A DNA stretch of 64,000 nt, from assembly GCA_003864495.1 (NCBI GenBank), contig ML133498.1, positions 333,418 to 397,417 on the forward strand, written 5' to 3'. The notes under the pieces were generated by a model, which had not been told where the DNA came from, ran no database searches, and saw nothing but the letters and a program-made list of their open reading frames with translations. The position numbers and the translations under genes are program-made. This document shows, in pieces, positions 48,001 through 61,054 of the stretch. Positions within the stretch are counted from its first letter, which is position 1; each line of letters opens with the position of its first letter. The stretch comes from Nemopilema nomurai (lineage: Eukaryota; Cnidaria; Scyphozoa; Rhizostomeae; Rhizostomatidae).

Positions 48001-49200
48001 TCGTTTTTGTCCTTGCCTCGTTTTCATCCTAGCCTTGTTTCCATGCTAGCCTCGTTTTCGTCCTTGCTGTTTTGCCTCGTTTTCGTCCTAGCCTCGTTTC
48101 ATGCTAGTCTCGTTTTGGTGCTAGAGCCTAGCCTCGTTTTCATCCTAGCTTCGTTTCAATTCTATCTTCGTTTTGGTGCTAAAAGAGAAAGCCTCGTTTT
48201 CGTTTCTGCTCCGTTTTTGTCATAGTCTCGTTTCCATGCTAGCCTCAATTTGTTGCTAAAAGCCCTAGCCTCAATTTCGTTTTAGCCTCGTTTTCGTCTT
48301 AGCCTCGTTCCCATGCAAGCCTCGTTTTGGTTCTAAAGTTCTAGCCTCGTTTTCCTCCTAGCCTCATTTTGGTGCTAGAGCCCTAGCCTCGTTCCCATGC
48401 AAGCCTCGTTTTGGTGCTGAACGCCCTAGCCTGGTTTTCGTCCTAGCCTCGTTTCCATGCTAGCCTCGTTTTGGCGCTGAAAGCTCTAGTCTCGTTTATG
48501 TCCTATACTCGTTTCCATGCTAGCCTCGTTTTGATGCCTAAAGCCCTAGCCTCATTTTTGTCCTAACCTCGTTTTCATGCTAGCCTTGTTTTGATGCTTA
48601 GTCCCTAGCCTCATTTTTTGTCCTAACCTCGTGTTCATGCTAACCTCGTTTTGGTGCTGAAAGCCCTAGCCTCGTTTTCGTCCTTGCCTCATTTCCATGC
48701 TAGTCTCGTTTAGTTACTAAAAGCCCTAGCATCGTCTTCGTCCTAGCCTTGTTTCCATGTTTCCTAGCCTTGTTTCCATGCAAGCCTCAACTTTGTGCTA
48801 GCCTTGTTTTTGTGCTAAAAGCCATAGCCTCATTTGCTTCCTACCTTCGATTCTATGCAAGCATCGTTTTGGTGCTAAAGCCCTAGCCTCGTTTTCGTCC
48901 TAGCCTCGTTCCCATGCAAGCCTCGTTTTGGTTCTAAACCCTAGCCTCGTTTTCCTCTAAGCCTTGTTTCCATGCTAGCCTCGTTTTCGTCCTTGCCTAG
49001 TTTTCATCCTAGCCTTGTTTCCATGCTAGCCTCTTTTTCGTCCTTGCCTCGTTTTCGTCCTAGCCTCGTTTCCATGCTAGCCTCGTTTTGGTGCTAGAGC
49101 CCTAGCCTTGTTTTCGTCCTAGCTTCGTTTCAATTCTATCTTCGTTTTGGTGCTAAAAGACACAGCCTCGTTTTCGGTTAAGTTGCTAAAAGCCCTAGCC
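45095..49200 (+). repeat. Mosaic of ~1.15-1.2-kb satellite units
   Basis: AGCACTAGCC landmarks fall at 45111, 46261 and 47473, spacings 1,150 and 1,212. These units contain a CTAAAAAAAACAGCC linker variant that I do not see left of 45 kb. From 47473 to about 48900 the text matches 58925-60300. An unusual GTGTGATTAAGGCCC linker occurs at about 47007. Confidence 0.72.
49043..49101 (+). repeat. Example monomer, close to consensus
   Basis: This single unit shows the module structure clearly. Module one at 49043-49059 ends in TCGTC, module two at 49060-49076 ends in CCATG, and module three at 49077-49093 ends in TGGTG. An 8-bp linker CTAGAGCC fills 49094-49101, and the next module begins at 49102. 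Modules two and three match the core CTAGCCTCGTTT exactly, while module one has CTTG in place of CTAG. The usual linker is 9 bp (CTAAAAGCC), giving a 60-bp monomer. Confidence 0.93.
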
Positions 49201-52200
49201 TCATTTTTGTCCTAGCCTCATTTTGGTGCTAGAGCCCTAGCCTCGTTCCCATGCAAGCCTCGTTTTGGTGCTGAATGCCCTAGCCTCGTTTTCGTTCTAG
49301 ACTCGTTTCCATGCTAGCCTCTTTTTGGTGCCAGCCTCGTTTTGATGCTTAAAACCCTAGCCTCATTTTCGTCCTAACCTCGTTTTCATGCTAGCTTTGT
49401 TTTGATGCTGAAACCTCTAGCCTCGTTTATGTCCTATACTCGTTTCCATGCTAGTCTCGTTTAGTTACTAAAAGCCCTAGCCTCGTCTTCGTCCTAGCCT
49501 TCTTTCCATGCTTCCTAGTGTTGTTTCCATGCAAGCCTCAACTTTGTGCTAGCCTTGTTTTTGTGCTAAAAGCCATAGCCTCGTTTTCGTCCAAGACTTG
49601 TTTCCATTTTAGCCTCGTTTTGTTCCTAGCCTCGTTTTGATGCTTAAAGCCCTAGCATCATTTTCGTCCTAACCTCGTTTTCATGCTAGCCTCGTTTTGG
49701 TGCTGAACCCCTAGCCTCGTTTTCGTTCTAAAGCCCTAGCCTCAATTTCGTTCTAACCTCGTTTTCATGCTAGCCTTGTTTTGGTGCTTAAAGCTCTAGC
49801 CTCATTTTCGTCCTAACCTTGTTTCCATGCTTGCCTTTTTTTGGTGCTGAACGCCCTAGCCTCGTTTTTGTCCTAGCCTCGTTTCCATGCTAGCCTCGTT
49901 TGGTTCTAAAGCCCTAGCCTCGTTTTCCTCCTAGCCTTGTTTCCATGCTAGCCTCGTTTTCGTCCTTGCCTCGTTTTCGTCCTAGCCTCGTTACAATGCT
50001 AGCCTCGTTTTGGTGCTAAAAGAAACAGCCTCATTTTCGTTTAAACCTCGTATTAGTCCTAGCCTCGTTTCCAAAATAGCCTCGACTTGGTCCTTAAAAC
50101 CCACTCTCGTTTTCGTTATAGCCTCGTTTTGTCCTAGCATCGTTTCCATGCTAGCCTCGTTTTGGTTTTAAACCCCTAGCCTCGTTTTCCTCTTAGCCTT
50201 GTTTCCATGCTAGCCTCGTTTTGATGCTTAAAGCCCTAGCCTCATTTTTGTCCTAACCTCGTTTTCATGCTAGCCTCGTTTTGGTGCTGAACGCCCTAGC
50301 CTCGTTTTCGTCCTAGCCTCGTTTCCATGCTAGCCTCGTTTTGGTTCTAAAGCCCTAGCCTCGTATTCCTCCTAGCCTTGTTTCCATGCTAGCCTCGTTT
50401 TTGTCCTTGCCTCTTTTTCGTCCTAGCCTCGTTTCCATGCTAGCCTCGATTTGGTGCTAAAAGAAACAGCCTCCTTTTCGTTTTAACCTCGTATTTGTCC
50501 TAGCCTCGTTTCAATGCTAGCCTCGACTTGGTGCTTAAAACCCACTCTCGTTTTCGTTGTAGCCTCGTTTTGTCCTAGCCTCGTTTCCATGCTAGCCTTG
50601 TTTTGATGCTTGAAGCTCTAGCCTCATTTCGTCCTAACCTCGTTTCCATGCTAGCCTTGCTTTGGTGCTGAATGCCCTAGCCCCGTTTTCGTCCTAGACT
50701 CGTTTCCATGCTAGCCTCGTTTTGGTGCCAGCCTCGTTTTGATGCTTAAAACCCTAGCCTCATTTTTGTCCTAACCTCGTTTTCATGCTAGCCTCGTTTT
50801 GGTGCTGAACCCCTAGCCTCGTTTTCTTTCTAAAGCCCTAGCCTCAATTTCGTTCTAACCTCGTTTTCATGCTAGCCTTGTTTTGGTGCTTAAAGCTCTA
50901 GCCTCATTTTCGTCCTAACCTTGTTTCCATGCTAGCCTTTTTTTGGTGCTGAACGCCCTAGCCTCGTTTTTGTCCTAGCCTCGTTTCCATGCTAGCCTCG
51001 TTTTGGTTCTAAAGCCCTAGCCTCGTTTTCCTCCTAGCCTTGTTTCCATGCTAGCCTCGTTTTCGTCCTTGCCTCGTTTTCGTCCTAGCCTCGTTACCAT
51101 GCTAGCCTCGTTTTGGTGCTAAAAGAAACAGCCTCATTTTCGTTTAAACCTCGTATTAGTCCTAGCCTCGTTTCCAAAATAGCCTCGACTTGGTCCTTAA
51201 AACCCACTCTCGTTTTCGTTATAGCCTCGTTTTGTCCTAGCATCGTTTCCATGCTAGCCTCGTTTTGGTTTTAAACCCCTAGCCTCGTTTTCCTCTTAGC
51301 CTTGTTTCCATGCTAGCCTCGTTTTGATGCTTAAAGCCCTAGCCTCATTTTTGTCCTAACCTCGTTTTCATGCTAGCCTCGTTTTGGTGCTGAACGCCCT
51401 AGCCTCGTTTTCGTCCTAGCCTCGTTTCCATGCTAGCCTCGTTTTGGTTCTAAAGCCCTAGCCTCGTATTCCTCCTAGCCTTGTTTCCATGCTAGCCTCG
51501 TTTTTGTCCTTGCCTCTTTTTCGTCCTAGCCTCGTTTCCATGCTAGCCTCGATTTGGTGCTAAAAGAAACAGCCTCCTTTTCGTTTTAACCTCGTATTTG
51601 TCCTAGCCTCATTTCCATGCTAGCCTCGACTTGGTGCTTAAAACCCACTCTCGTTTTCTTTGTAGCCTCGTTTTGTCCTAGCCTCGTTTCCATGCTAGCC
51701 TTGTTTTGATGCTTGAAGCTCTAGCCTCATTTTCGTCCTAACCTCGTTTCCATGCTAGCCTTGCTTTGGTGCTGAATGCCCTAGCCTCGTTTTCGTCCTA
51801 GACTCGTTTCCATGCTAGCCTCGTTTTGGTGCCAGCCTCGTTTTGATGCTTAAAACCCTAGCCTCGTTTTCGTCCTAACCTCGTTTTCATGCTAGCCTCG
51901 TTTTGATGCTTAAAACCCTAGCCTCGTTTTCGTCCTAACCTCGTTTTCATGCTAGCCTCGTTTTGGTGCTGAACCCCTAGCCTCGTTTTCGTTCTAAAGC
52001 CCTAGCCTCAATTTCGTTCTAACCTCGTTTTCATGCTAGCCTTGTTTTGGTGCTTAAAGCTCTAGCCTCATTTTCGTCCTAACCTTGTTTCCATGCTAGC
52101 CTTTTTTTGGTGCTGAACGCCCTAGCCTCGTTTTTGTCCTAGCCTCGTTTCCATGCTAGCCTCGTTTTGGTTCTAAAGCCCTAGCCTCGTTTTCCTCCTA

Positions 52201-52964
52201 GCCTTGTTTCCATGCTAGCCTCATTTTCGTCCTTGCCTCGTTTTCGTCCTAGCCTCGTTACCATGCTAGCCTCGTTTTGGTGCTAAAAGAAACAGCCTCA
52301 TTTTCGTTTAAACCTCGTATTAGTCCTAGCCTCGTTTCCAAAATAGCCTCGACTTGGTCCTTAAAACCCACTCTCGTTTTCGTTATAGCCTCGTTTTGTC
52401 CTAGCATCGTTTCCATGCTAGCCTCGTTTTGGTTTTAAACCCCTAGCCTCGTTTTCCTCTTAGCCTTGTTTCCATGCTAGCCTCGTTTTGATGCTTAAAG
52501 CCCTAGCCTCATTTTTGTCCTAACCTCGTTTTCATGCTAGCCTCGTTTTGGTGCTGAACGCCCTAGCCTCGTTTTCGTCCTAGCCTCGTTTCCATGCTAG
52601 CCTCGTTTTGGTTCTAAAGCCCTAGCCTCGTATTCCTCCTAGCCTTGTTTCCATGCTAGCCTCGTTTTTGTCCTTGCCTCTTTTTCGTCCTAGCCTCGTT
52701 TCCATGCTAGCCTCGATTTGGTGCTAAAAGAAACAGCCTCCTTTTCGTTTTAACCTCGTATTTGTCCTAGCCTCGTTTCCATGCTAGCCTCGACTTGGTG
52801 CTTAAAACCCACTCTCGTTTTCGTTGTAGCCTCGTTTTGTCCTAGCCTCGTTTCCATGCTAGCCTTGTTTTGATGCTTGAAGCTCTAGCCTCATTTTCGT
52901 CCTAACCTCGTTTCCATGCTAGCCTTGCTTTGGTGCTGAATGCCCTAGCCTCGTTTTCGTCCTA
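49201..52964 (+). repeat. Tandem ~1.1-1.16-kb satellite units
   Basis: The landmark TTTTTTGGTGCTGAACGCC occurs near 49840, 50942 and 52106, spacings 1,102 and 1,164. CTTGGTCCTTAAAACCC recurs with each unit. The last unit ends near 52964, where the text jumps to GATTCGTTTCAATTC, a segment from the 9.9-kb HOR. The extra bases in the second spacing include a short local duplication at about 51840-51950. Confidence 0.77.
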
Positions 52965-54950
52965 GATTCGTTTCAATTCTATTTTTGTTTTGGTGCTAAA
53001 AGACACAGCCTCCTTTTAGTTTCTGCTCCGTTTCAGCATAGTCTCGTTTCCATGCTAGCCTCAATTTGTTGCTAAAAGCCCTAGCCTCAATTTCTATTTA
53101 GCCTCGATTTCGTCCTTGCCTCGTTTCCATGCTAGTCTCGTTTAGTTGCTAAAAGCCCTAGCCTCATTTTTTTCCTAGCCTCGTTTCCATGCTAGCCTCG
53201 TTTTGGTGCTAGCCTCATTTTGATGCTTAAAGCCCTAGCCTCATTTTTGTCCTAACCTCGTTTTCATGCTAACCTTGTTTTGGTGCTGAATGCCCTAGCC
53301 TCGTTTTCGTCCTAGCCTCGTTTCCATGCAAGCCTCGTTTTCGTCCTTGCCTAGTTTTCATCCTAGCCTCGTTCCCATAAAAGCCTCGTTTTGGTGCTGA
53401 ACGCCCTAGCTTCGTTTTCTTCCTAGTCTCGTTTCCATGCTAGCCGTGTTTTGGTACTAGAACCCTAGCCTCGTTTTCGTCCTAGCTTCGTTTCAATTCC
53501 ATCTTCGTTTTGGTGCTAAAAGACACAGCCTCGTTTTCGTTTCTGCTCCGTTTTTGTCATAGTCTCGTTTCCATGCTAGCCTCAATTTGTTGCCAAAAGC
53601 CCTAGCCTCAATTTCGTTTTAGCCTCGATTTCGTCCTTGCCTCGTTTCCATGCTAGTTTCGTTTAGTTTCTAAAAGCTCTAGCCTCGTTTTTTTTAAAGC
53701 CTCGTTTTCATGATAGCCTCTTTTTGGTTCTAAAGCCCTAGCCTCGTTTTTCTCTTAGCCTTGTTTCCATGCTAGCCTTGTTTTGATGCTTAAAGCCCTA
53801 GCCTCATTTTTGTCCTAACCTCGTTTTCATGCTAGCCTCGTTTTGGTGCTGAAGGCCCTAGCCTCGTTTTCTTCCTAGTCTCGTTTCCATGCTAGCCGTG
53901 TTTTGGTGCTAAAAGCCCTAGCCTCGTTTTCGTCCAAGACTCGTTTCCATTTTAGCCTCGTTTTGTTCCTAGCCTCGTTTTGATGCTTAAAGCCCTAGCA
54001 TCATTTTTGTCCTAATCTCGTTTTTATGCTAGCCTTGTTTTGATGCTTAATCCCTAGCCTCATTTTTGTCCTAACCTCGTTTTCATGCTTACCTCGTTTT
54101 GGTGCTGAGTGCCCAAGGCTCGTTTTCGTCCTTGCCACATTACCATGCTATTCTCGCTTAGTTACTAAAAGCCCTAGTCTCGTCTTCGTCCTAGCCTTGT
54201 TTCCATGCTTCCTAGCCTTGTTTCCATTTAATCCTCAACTTTGTGCTAGCCTTGTTTTGGTGCTAAAAGCCATTGCCTCGTTTTCGTCCTACCTTCGATT
54301 CTATGCAAGCATCGTTTTGGTGCTAAAGCCCTAGCCTCGCTTTCTTCCTAGTCTTGATTCCATGCTAGCCTTGTTTTGGTGCTAAAAGCCCTAGTCTCAC
54401 TTTCGTCCTAGCCTCATTTTGGTGCTGGAGCCCTAGCCTTGTTTCCATTTTAGCCTCGTTTTGTTCCTAGCCTCGTTTTGATGCTCAAAGCCCTAGCATC
54501 ATTTTCGTCCTAACCTCGTTTTCATGCTAGCCTCGTTTTGGTGCTGAAACCCTAGCCTCCTTTTCGTACTAGCCTCGTTTCCATGCAAGCCTCCTTTTGG
54601 TTCTAAAGCCCTAGCCTCGTTTTCGTCCAAGAATCGTTTCCATTTTAGCCTCGTTTTGTTTCTAGCCTCGTTTTGATGCTTAAAGCCCTAGCATATTCGT
54701 CCTAACCTCGTTTTCATGCTAGCCTCGTTTTGGTGCTGAACCCCAAGCCTCCTTTTCGTCGTAGCCTCGTTTCCATGCAAGCCTCGTTTTGGTTCTAAAG
54801 CCCTAGCCTCGTTTTCCTCCTACCCTCGTTTTGGTGCTAGATCCCTTTCCTCGTTTTCCTCCTAGCCTTGTTTCCATAATAGCCTCCTTTTCGTCCCTGC
54901 CTCGTTTTCGTCCTAGCCTCGTTTCCATGCTAACCTCGTTTTGGTGCTAG
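52965..54950 (+). repeat. Displaced fragment of the 9.9-kb HOR
   Basis: This segment matches about 20305-22240 of copy A and its equivalents in B and C. GGTACTAGAACCC at 53453 corresponds to 20795, 30701 and 40594, with G to A in the linker. It carries more substitutions than A, B and C show among themselves by eye, suggesting an older or less homogenised copy. Confidence 0.75.
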
Positions 54951-57900
54951 AGCACTAGTCTCGTTTTCGTCCTAGCTTCGTTTAAATACTATCCTCGTTT
55001 TGGTGCAAAAAGCCCTAGCCTTGTTTTCGTTTAAGCCTCGTTTTCGTCCTAGTCTCATTTCCATGCTAGCCTCAATTTGGTGCTTGAAGCTCTAACCTTT
55101 TTTTCGTTTTTGCTCCGTTTTGGCATAGTCTCGTTTCCATGCTAGCCTCAATTTGTTGCTAAAAGCCCTGGCCTCAATTTCTATTTAGCCTCGATTTCGT
55201 CCTTGCCTCGTTTCCATGCTAGTCTCGTTAAGTTGCTAAAAGCCCTAGCCTCATTTTTGTCCTAGCCTCCTTTCCATGCTAGCCTTGTTTTGGTGCTAGC
55301 CTCGTTTTTATGCTTAAAGCCCTAGCCTTATTTTTGTTCTAACCTCGTTTCCATGCTAGCCTCGTTTTGGTGCTAGAGCCCTAGCCTCGTTTTCGTCCTA
55401 GCATCGTTTCAATTTTATCTTCATTTTGGTGCTAAAAGACACAGCCTCGTTTTTGTTTCTGCTCCGTTTTTGTCATAGTCTCGTTTCCATGCTAGCCTCA
55501 ATTTGTTGCTAAAAGCCCTGGCCTCAATTTCGTCCTTGCCTCGTTTTCGTCCTAGCCTCGTTTCCATGCTAGCCTCGTCTTGGTGCTAGAGCCCTAGCCT
55601 CGTTTTCGTCCTAGCTTCGTTTCAATTCTATCTTCGTTTTGGTGCTAAAAAAAACAGCCTCGTTTTCATTTTAACCTCGTATTTGTCCTAGCCTCGTTTC
55701 CATGCTAGCCTCGACTTGGTGCTTAAAACCCACCCTCGTTTTCGTTTCTGCTCCGTTTTTGTCATAGTCTCGTTTCCATGCTAGCCTCAATTTGTTGCTA
55801 AAAGCCCTAGCCTCAATTTCGTTTTAGCCTCGATTTCGTCCTTGCCTCGTTTCCATGCTAGTTTCGTTTAGTTTCTAAAAGCTCTAGCCTCGTTTTTGTC
55901 CTAGCCTCGTTTCCATGCTAGCCTCTTTTTGGTTAAAAAGCCCTAGCCTCGTTTTCCTCTTAGCCTTGTTTCCATGCTAGCCTTGTTTTGATGCTTAAAG
56001 CCTAGCCTCATTTTTGTCCTAATCTCGTTTTCATGCTAGCCTCGTTTTGTGTGATTAAGGCCCTAGCCTCGTTTTCTTCCTAGTCTCGTTTCCATGCTAG
56101 CCGTGTTTTGGTGCTAAAAGCCCTAGCCTCGTTTTCGTCCAAGAATCGTTTCCATTTTAGCCTCGTTTTGTTTCTAGCCTCGTTTTGATGCTTAAAGCCC
56201 TAGCATTTTCGTCCTAACCTCGTTTTCATGCTAGCCTCGTTTTGGTGCTGAACCCCAAGCCTCCTTTTCGTCGTAGCCTCGTTTCCATGCAAGCCTCGTT
56301 TTGGTTCTAAAGCCCTAGCCTCGTTTTCCTCCTACCCTCGTTTTGGTGCTAGATCCTTTTCCTCGTTTTCCTCCTAGCCTTGTTTCCATGCTAGCCTCCT
56401 TTTCGTCCTTGTCTCGTTTTTATCCTAGCCTTGTTTCCATGCTAGCCTAGTTTTCGTCCCTGCCTCGTTTTCGTCCTAGCCTCGTTTCCATGCTAACCTC
56501 GTTTTGGTGCTAGAGCACTAGCCTCGTTTTCGTCCTAGCTTCGTTTAAATACTATCCTCGTTTTGGTGCAAAAAGCCCTAGCCCTGTTTTCGTTTAAGCC
56601 TCGTTTTCGTCCTAGTCTCATTTCCATGCTAGCCTCAGTTTGGTGCTTGAAGCTCTAACCTTTTTTTCGTTTTTGCTCCGTTTTGGCATAGTCTCGTTTC
56701 CATGCTAGCCTCAATTTGTTGCTAAAAGCCCTGGCCTCAATTTCTATTTAGCCTCGATTTCGTCCTTGCCTCGTTTCCATGCTAGTCTCGTTAAGTTGCT
56801 AAAAGCCCTAGCCTCATTTTTGTCCTAGCCTCCTTTCCATGCTAGCCTTGTTTTGGTGCTAGCCTCGTTTTTATGCTTAAAGCCCTAGCCTTATTTTTGT
56901 TCTAACCTCGTTTCCATGCTAGCCTCGTTTTGGTGCTAGAGCCCTTGCCTCGTTTTCGTCCTAGCATCGTTTCAATTTTATCTTCATTTTGGTGCTAAAA
57001 GACACAGCCTCGTTTTTGTTTCTGCTCCGTTTTTGTCATAGTCTCGTTTCCATGCTAGCCTCAATTTGTTGCTAAAAGCCCTAGCCTCAATTTCGTCCTT
57101 GCCTCGTTTTCGTCCTAGCCTCGTTTCCATGCTAGCCTCGTCTTGGTGCTAGAGCCCTAGCCTCGTTTTCGTCCTAGCTTCGTTTCAATTCTATCTTCGT
57201 TTTGGTGCTAAAAAAACAGCCTCGTTTTCATTTTAACCTCCTATTTGTCCTAGCCTCGTTTCCATGCTAGCCTCGACTTGGTGCTTAAAACCCACCCTCG
57301 TTTTCGTTTCTGCTCCGTTTTTGTCATAGTCTCGTTTCCATGCTAACCTCGTTTTGGTGCTAGAGCACTAGCCTCGTTTTCGTCCTAGCTTCGTTTAAAT
57401 ACTATCCTCGTTTTGGTGCAAAAAGCCCTAGCCTTGTTTTCGTTTAAGCCTCGTTTTCGTCCTAGTCTCATTTCCATGCTAGCCTCAATTTGGTGCTTGA
57501 AGCTCTAACCTTTTTTTCGTTTTTGCTCCGTTTTGGCATAGTCTCGTTTCCATGCTAGCCTCAATTTGTTGCTAAAAGCCCTGGCCTCAATTTCTATTTA
57601 GCCTCGATTTCGTCCTTGCCTCGTTTCCATGCTAGTCTCGTTAAGTTGCTAAAAGCCCTAGCCTCATTTTTGTCCTAGCCTCCTTTCCATGCTAGCCTTG
57701 TTTTGGTGCTAGCCTCGTTTTTATGCTTAAAGCCCTAGCCTTATTTTTGTTCTAACCTCGTTTCCATGCTAGCCTCGTTTTGGTGCTAGAGCCTAGCCTC
57801 GTTTCGTCCTAGCATCGTTTCAATTTTATCTTCATTTTGGTGCTAAAAGACACAGCCTCGTTTTTGTTTCTGCTCCGTTTTTGTCATAGTCTCGTTTCCA

Positions 57901-58924
57901 TGCTAGCCTCAATTTGTTGCTAAAAGCCCTGGCCTCAATTTCGTCCTTGCCTCGTTTTCGTCCTAGCCTCGTTTCCATGCTAGCCTCGTCTTGGTGCTAG
58001 AGCCCTAGCCTCGTTTTCGTCCTAGCTTCGTTTCAATTCTATCTTCGTTTTGGTGCTAAAAAAAACAGCCTCGTTTTCATTTTAACCTCGTATTTGTCCT
58101 AGCCTCGTTTCCATGCTAGCCTCGACTTGGTGCTTAAAACCCACCCTCGTTTTCGTTTCTGCTCCGTTTTTGTCATAGTCTCGTTTCCATGCTAGCCTCA
58201 ATTTGTTGCTAAAAGCCCTAGCCTCAATTTCGTTTTAGCCTCGATTTCGTCCTTGCCTCGTTTCCATGCTAGTTTCGTTTAGTTTCTAAAAGCTCTAGCC
58301 TCGTTTTTGTCCTAGCCCTCGTTTCCATGCTAGCCTCTTTTTGGTTAAAAAGCCCTAGCCTCGTTTTCCTCTTAGCCTTGTTTTCATGCTAGCCTTGTTT
58401 TGATGCTTAAAGCCCTAGCCTCATTTTTGTCCTAATCTCGTTTTCATGCTAGCCTCGTTTTGTGTGAAAAAGGCCCTAGCCTCGTTTTCTTCCTAGTCTC
58501 GTTTCCATGCTAGCCGTGTTTTGGTGCTAAAAGCCCTAGCCTCGTTTTCGTCCAAGAATCGTTTCCATTTTAGCCTCGTTTTGTTTCTAGCCTCGTTTTG
58601 ATGCTTAAAGCCCTAGCATTTTCGTCCTAACCTCGTTTCATGCTAGCCTCGTTTTGGTGCTGAACCCCAAGCCTCCTTTTCGTCGTAGCCTCGTTTCCAT
58701 GCAAGCCTCGTTTTGGTTCTAAAGCCCTAGCCTCGTTTTCCTCCTACCCTCGTTTTGGTGCTAGATCCTTTTCCTCGTTTTCCTCCTAGCCTTGTTTCCA
58801 TGCTAGCCTCCTTTTCGTCCTTGTCTCGTTTTTATCCTAGCCTTGTTTCCATGCTAGCCTAGTTTTCGTCCCTGCCTCGTTTTCGTCCTAGCCTCGTTTC
58901 CATGCTAACCTCGTTTTGGTGCTA
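54951..58924 (+). repeat. ~1.56-kb units with a 0.85-kb partial unit between
   Basis: AGCACTAG landmarks at 54951, 56514, 57364 and 58925 give spacings of 1,563, 850 and 1,561. The two long units share the odd linker GTGTGATTAAGGCCC (about 56047) or GTGTGAAAAAGGCCC (about 58451). The short middle unit ends at about 57340 by a jump from GTCTCGTTTCCATGCTA straight to ACCTCGTTTTGG. Confidence 0.76.
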
Positions 58925-61054
58925 GAGCACTAGCCTCGTTTTCGTCCTAGCTTCGTTTAAATTCTATCCTCGTTTTGGTGCAAAAAGCCCTAGCCTTGTT
59001 TTCGTTTAAGCCTCGTTTTCGTCCTAGTCTCATTTCCATGCTAGCCTCAATTTGGTGCTTGAAGCTCTAACCTTTTTTTCGTTTTTGCTCCGTTTTGGCA
59101 TAGTCTCGTTTCCATGCTAGCCTCAATTTGTTGCTAAAAGCCCTGGCCTCAATTTCTATTTAGCCTCAATTTCGTCCTAGCCTCGTTTCCATGCTAGTCT
59201 CGTTTAGTTGCTAAAAGCCCTAGCCTCATTTTAGTCCTAGCCTTGTTTCCATGCTAGCCTCGTTTTGGTGCTAGCCTCGTTTTGATGCTTAAAGCCCTAG
59301 CCTCGTTTTCGTCCTAGCCTCGTTTCCATGCAAGCCTCGTTTTGGTTCTAGAGCCCTAGCCTCGTTTTCCGCTTAGCATTGTTTCCATGCTAGCGTCGTT
59401 TTTGTCCTTGCCTCGTTTTCATCCTAGCCTTGTTTCCATGCTAGCCTCGTTTTCGTCCTTGCCTCGTTTTCGTCCTAGCCTCGTTTCCATGCTAGTCTCG
59501 TTTTGGTGCTAGAGCCCTAGCCTCGTTTTCATCCTAGCTTCGTTTCAATTCTATCTTCGTTTTGGTGCTAAAAGACAAAGCCTCGTTTTAGTTTCTGCTC
59601 CGTTTTTTTCATAGTCTCGTTTCCAGGCTAGCCTCAATTTGTTGCTAAAAGCCCTAGCCTCAATTTCGTTTTAGCCTCGTTTTCGTCTTAGCCTCGTTCC
59701 CATGCAAGCCTCGTTTTGGTTCTAAAGTTCTAGCCTCGTTTTCCTCCTAGCCTCATTTTGGTGCTAGAGCCCTAGCCTCGTTCCCATGCAAGCCTCGTTT
59801 TGGTGCTGAACGCCCTAGCCTTTTCGTCCTAGCCTCGTTTCCATGCTAGCCTCGTTTTGGCGCTGAAAGCTCTAGCCTCGTTTATGTCCTATACTCGTTT
59901 CCATGCTAGCCTCGTTTTGATGCCTGAAGCCCTAGCCTCATTTTTGTCCTAACCTCGTTTTCATGCTAGCCTTGTTTTGATGCTTAGTCCCTAGCCTCAT
60001 TTTTTGTCCTAACTTCGTTTTCATGCTAACCTCGTTTTGGTGCTGAAAGCCCTAGCCTCGTTTTCGTCCTTGCCTCATTTCCATGCTAGTCTCGTTTAGT
60101 TACTAAAAGCCCTAGCATCGTCTTCGTCCTAGCCTTGTTTCCATGTTTCCTAGCCTTGTTTCCATGCAAGCCTCAACTTTGTGCTAGCCTTGTTTTTGTG
60201 CTAAAAGCCATAGCCTCATTTGCTTCCTACCTTCGATTCTATGCAAGCATCGTTTTGGTGCTAAAGCCCTAGCCTCGTTTTCGTCCTAGCTTCGTTTAAA
60301 TTCTATCCTCGTTTTGGTGCAAAAAGCCCTAGCCTTGTTTTTCGTTTAAGCCTCGTTTTCGTTCATAGTCTCGTTTCCATGCTAGCCTCAATTTGTTGCT
60401 AAAAGCCCTATCCTCAATTTCGTTTTAGCCTCGATTTCGTCCTTGCCTCGTTTCCATGCTAGTTTCGTTTAGTTTCTAAAAGCTCTAGCCTCGTTTTTGT
60501 CCTAGCCTCGTTTCCATGCTAGCCTCTTTTTGGTTAAAAAGCCCTAGCCTCGTTTTCCTCTTAGCCTTGTTTCCATGCTAGCCTTGTTTTGATGCTTAAA
60601 GCCCTAGCCTCATTTTTGTCCTAATCTCGTTTTCATGCTAGCCTCGTTTTGGTGATGAAGGCCCTAGCCTCGTTTTCGTCCAAGACTCGTTTCCATTTTA
60701 GCCTCGTTTTGTTTCTAGCCTCGTTTTGATGCTTAAAGCCCTAGCATTTTCGTCCTAACCTCGTTTTCATGCTAGCCTCGTTTTGGTGCTGAACCCCTAG
60801 CCTCCTTTTCGTACTAGCCTCGTTTCCATGCAAGCCTCGTTTTGGTTCTAAAGCCCTAGCCTCGTTTTCCTCCTACCCTCGTTTTGGTGCTAGAACCCTT
60901 TCCTCGTTTTCCTCCTAGCCTTGTTTCCATGCTAGCCTCCTTTTCGTCCTTGTCTCGTTTTTATCCTAGCCTTGTTTCCATGCTAGCCTAGTTTTCGTCC
61001 CTGCCTCGTTTTCGTCCTAGCCTCGTTTCCATGCTAACCTCGTTTTGGTGCTAG
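58925..61054 (+). repeat. Satellite segment matching 47.5-48.9 kb, then mosaic
   Basis: The first ~1.4 kb matches 47473-48900 with an offset near 11,452. At about 60360 it switches at CGTTCATAGTCTCG, a fusion of CGTTCTAGTCTCG with GTCATAGTCTCG, into text like that near 45560 and 58180. Confidence 0.7.

Noticed and set aside
47992..48225. A 77-codon ATG-initiated frame on the plus strand.
   Set aside because: It is satellite read-through made open by local indels, with no domain or codon structure and no counterpart in sister units.
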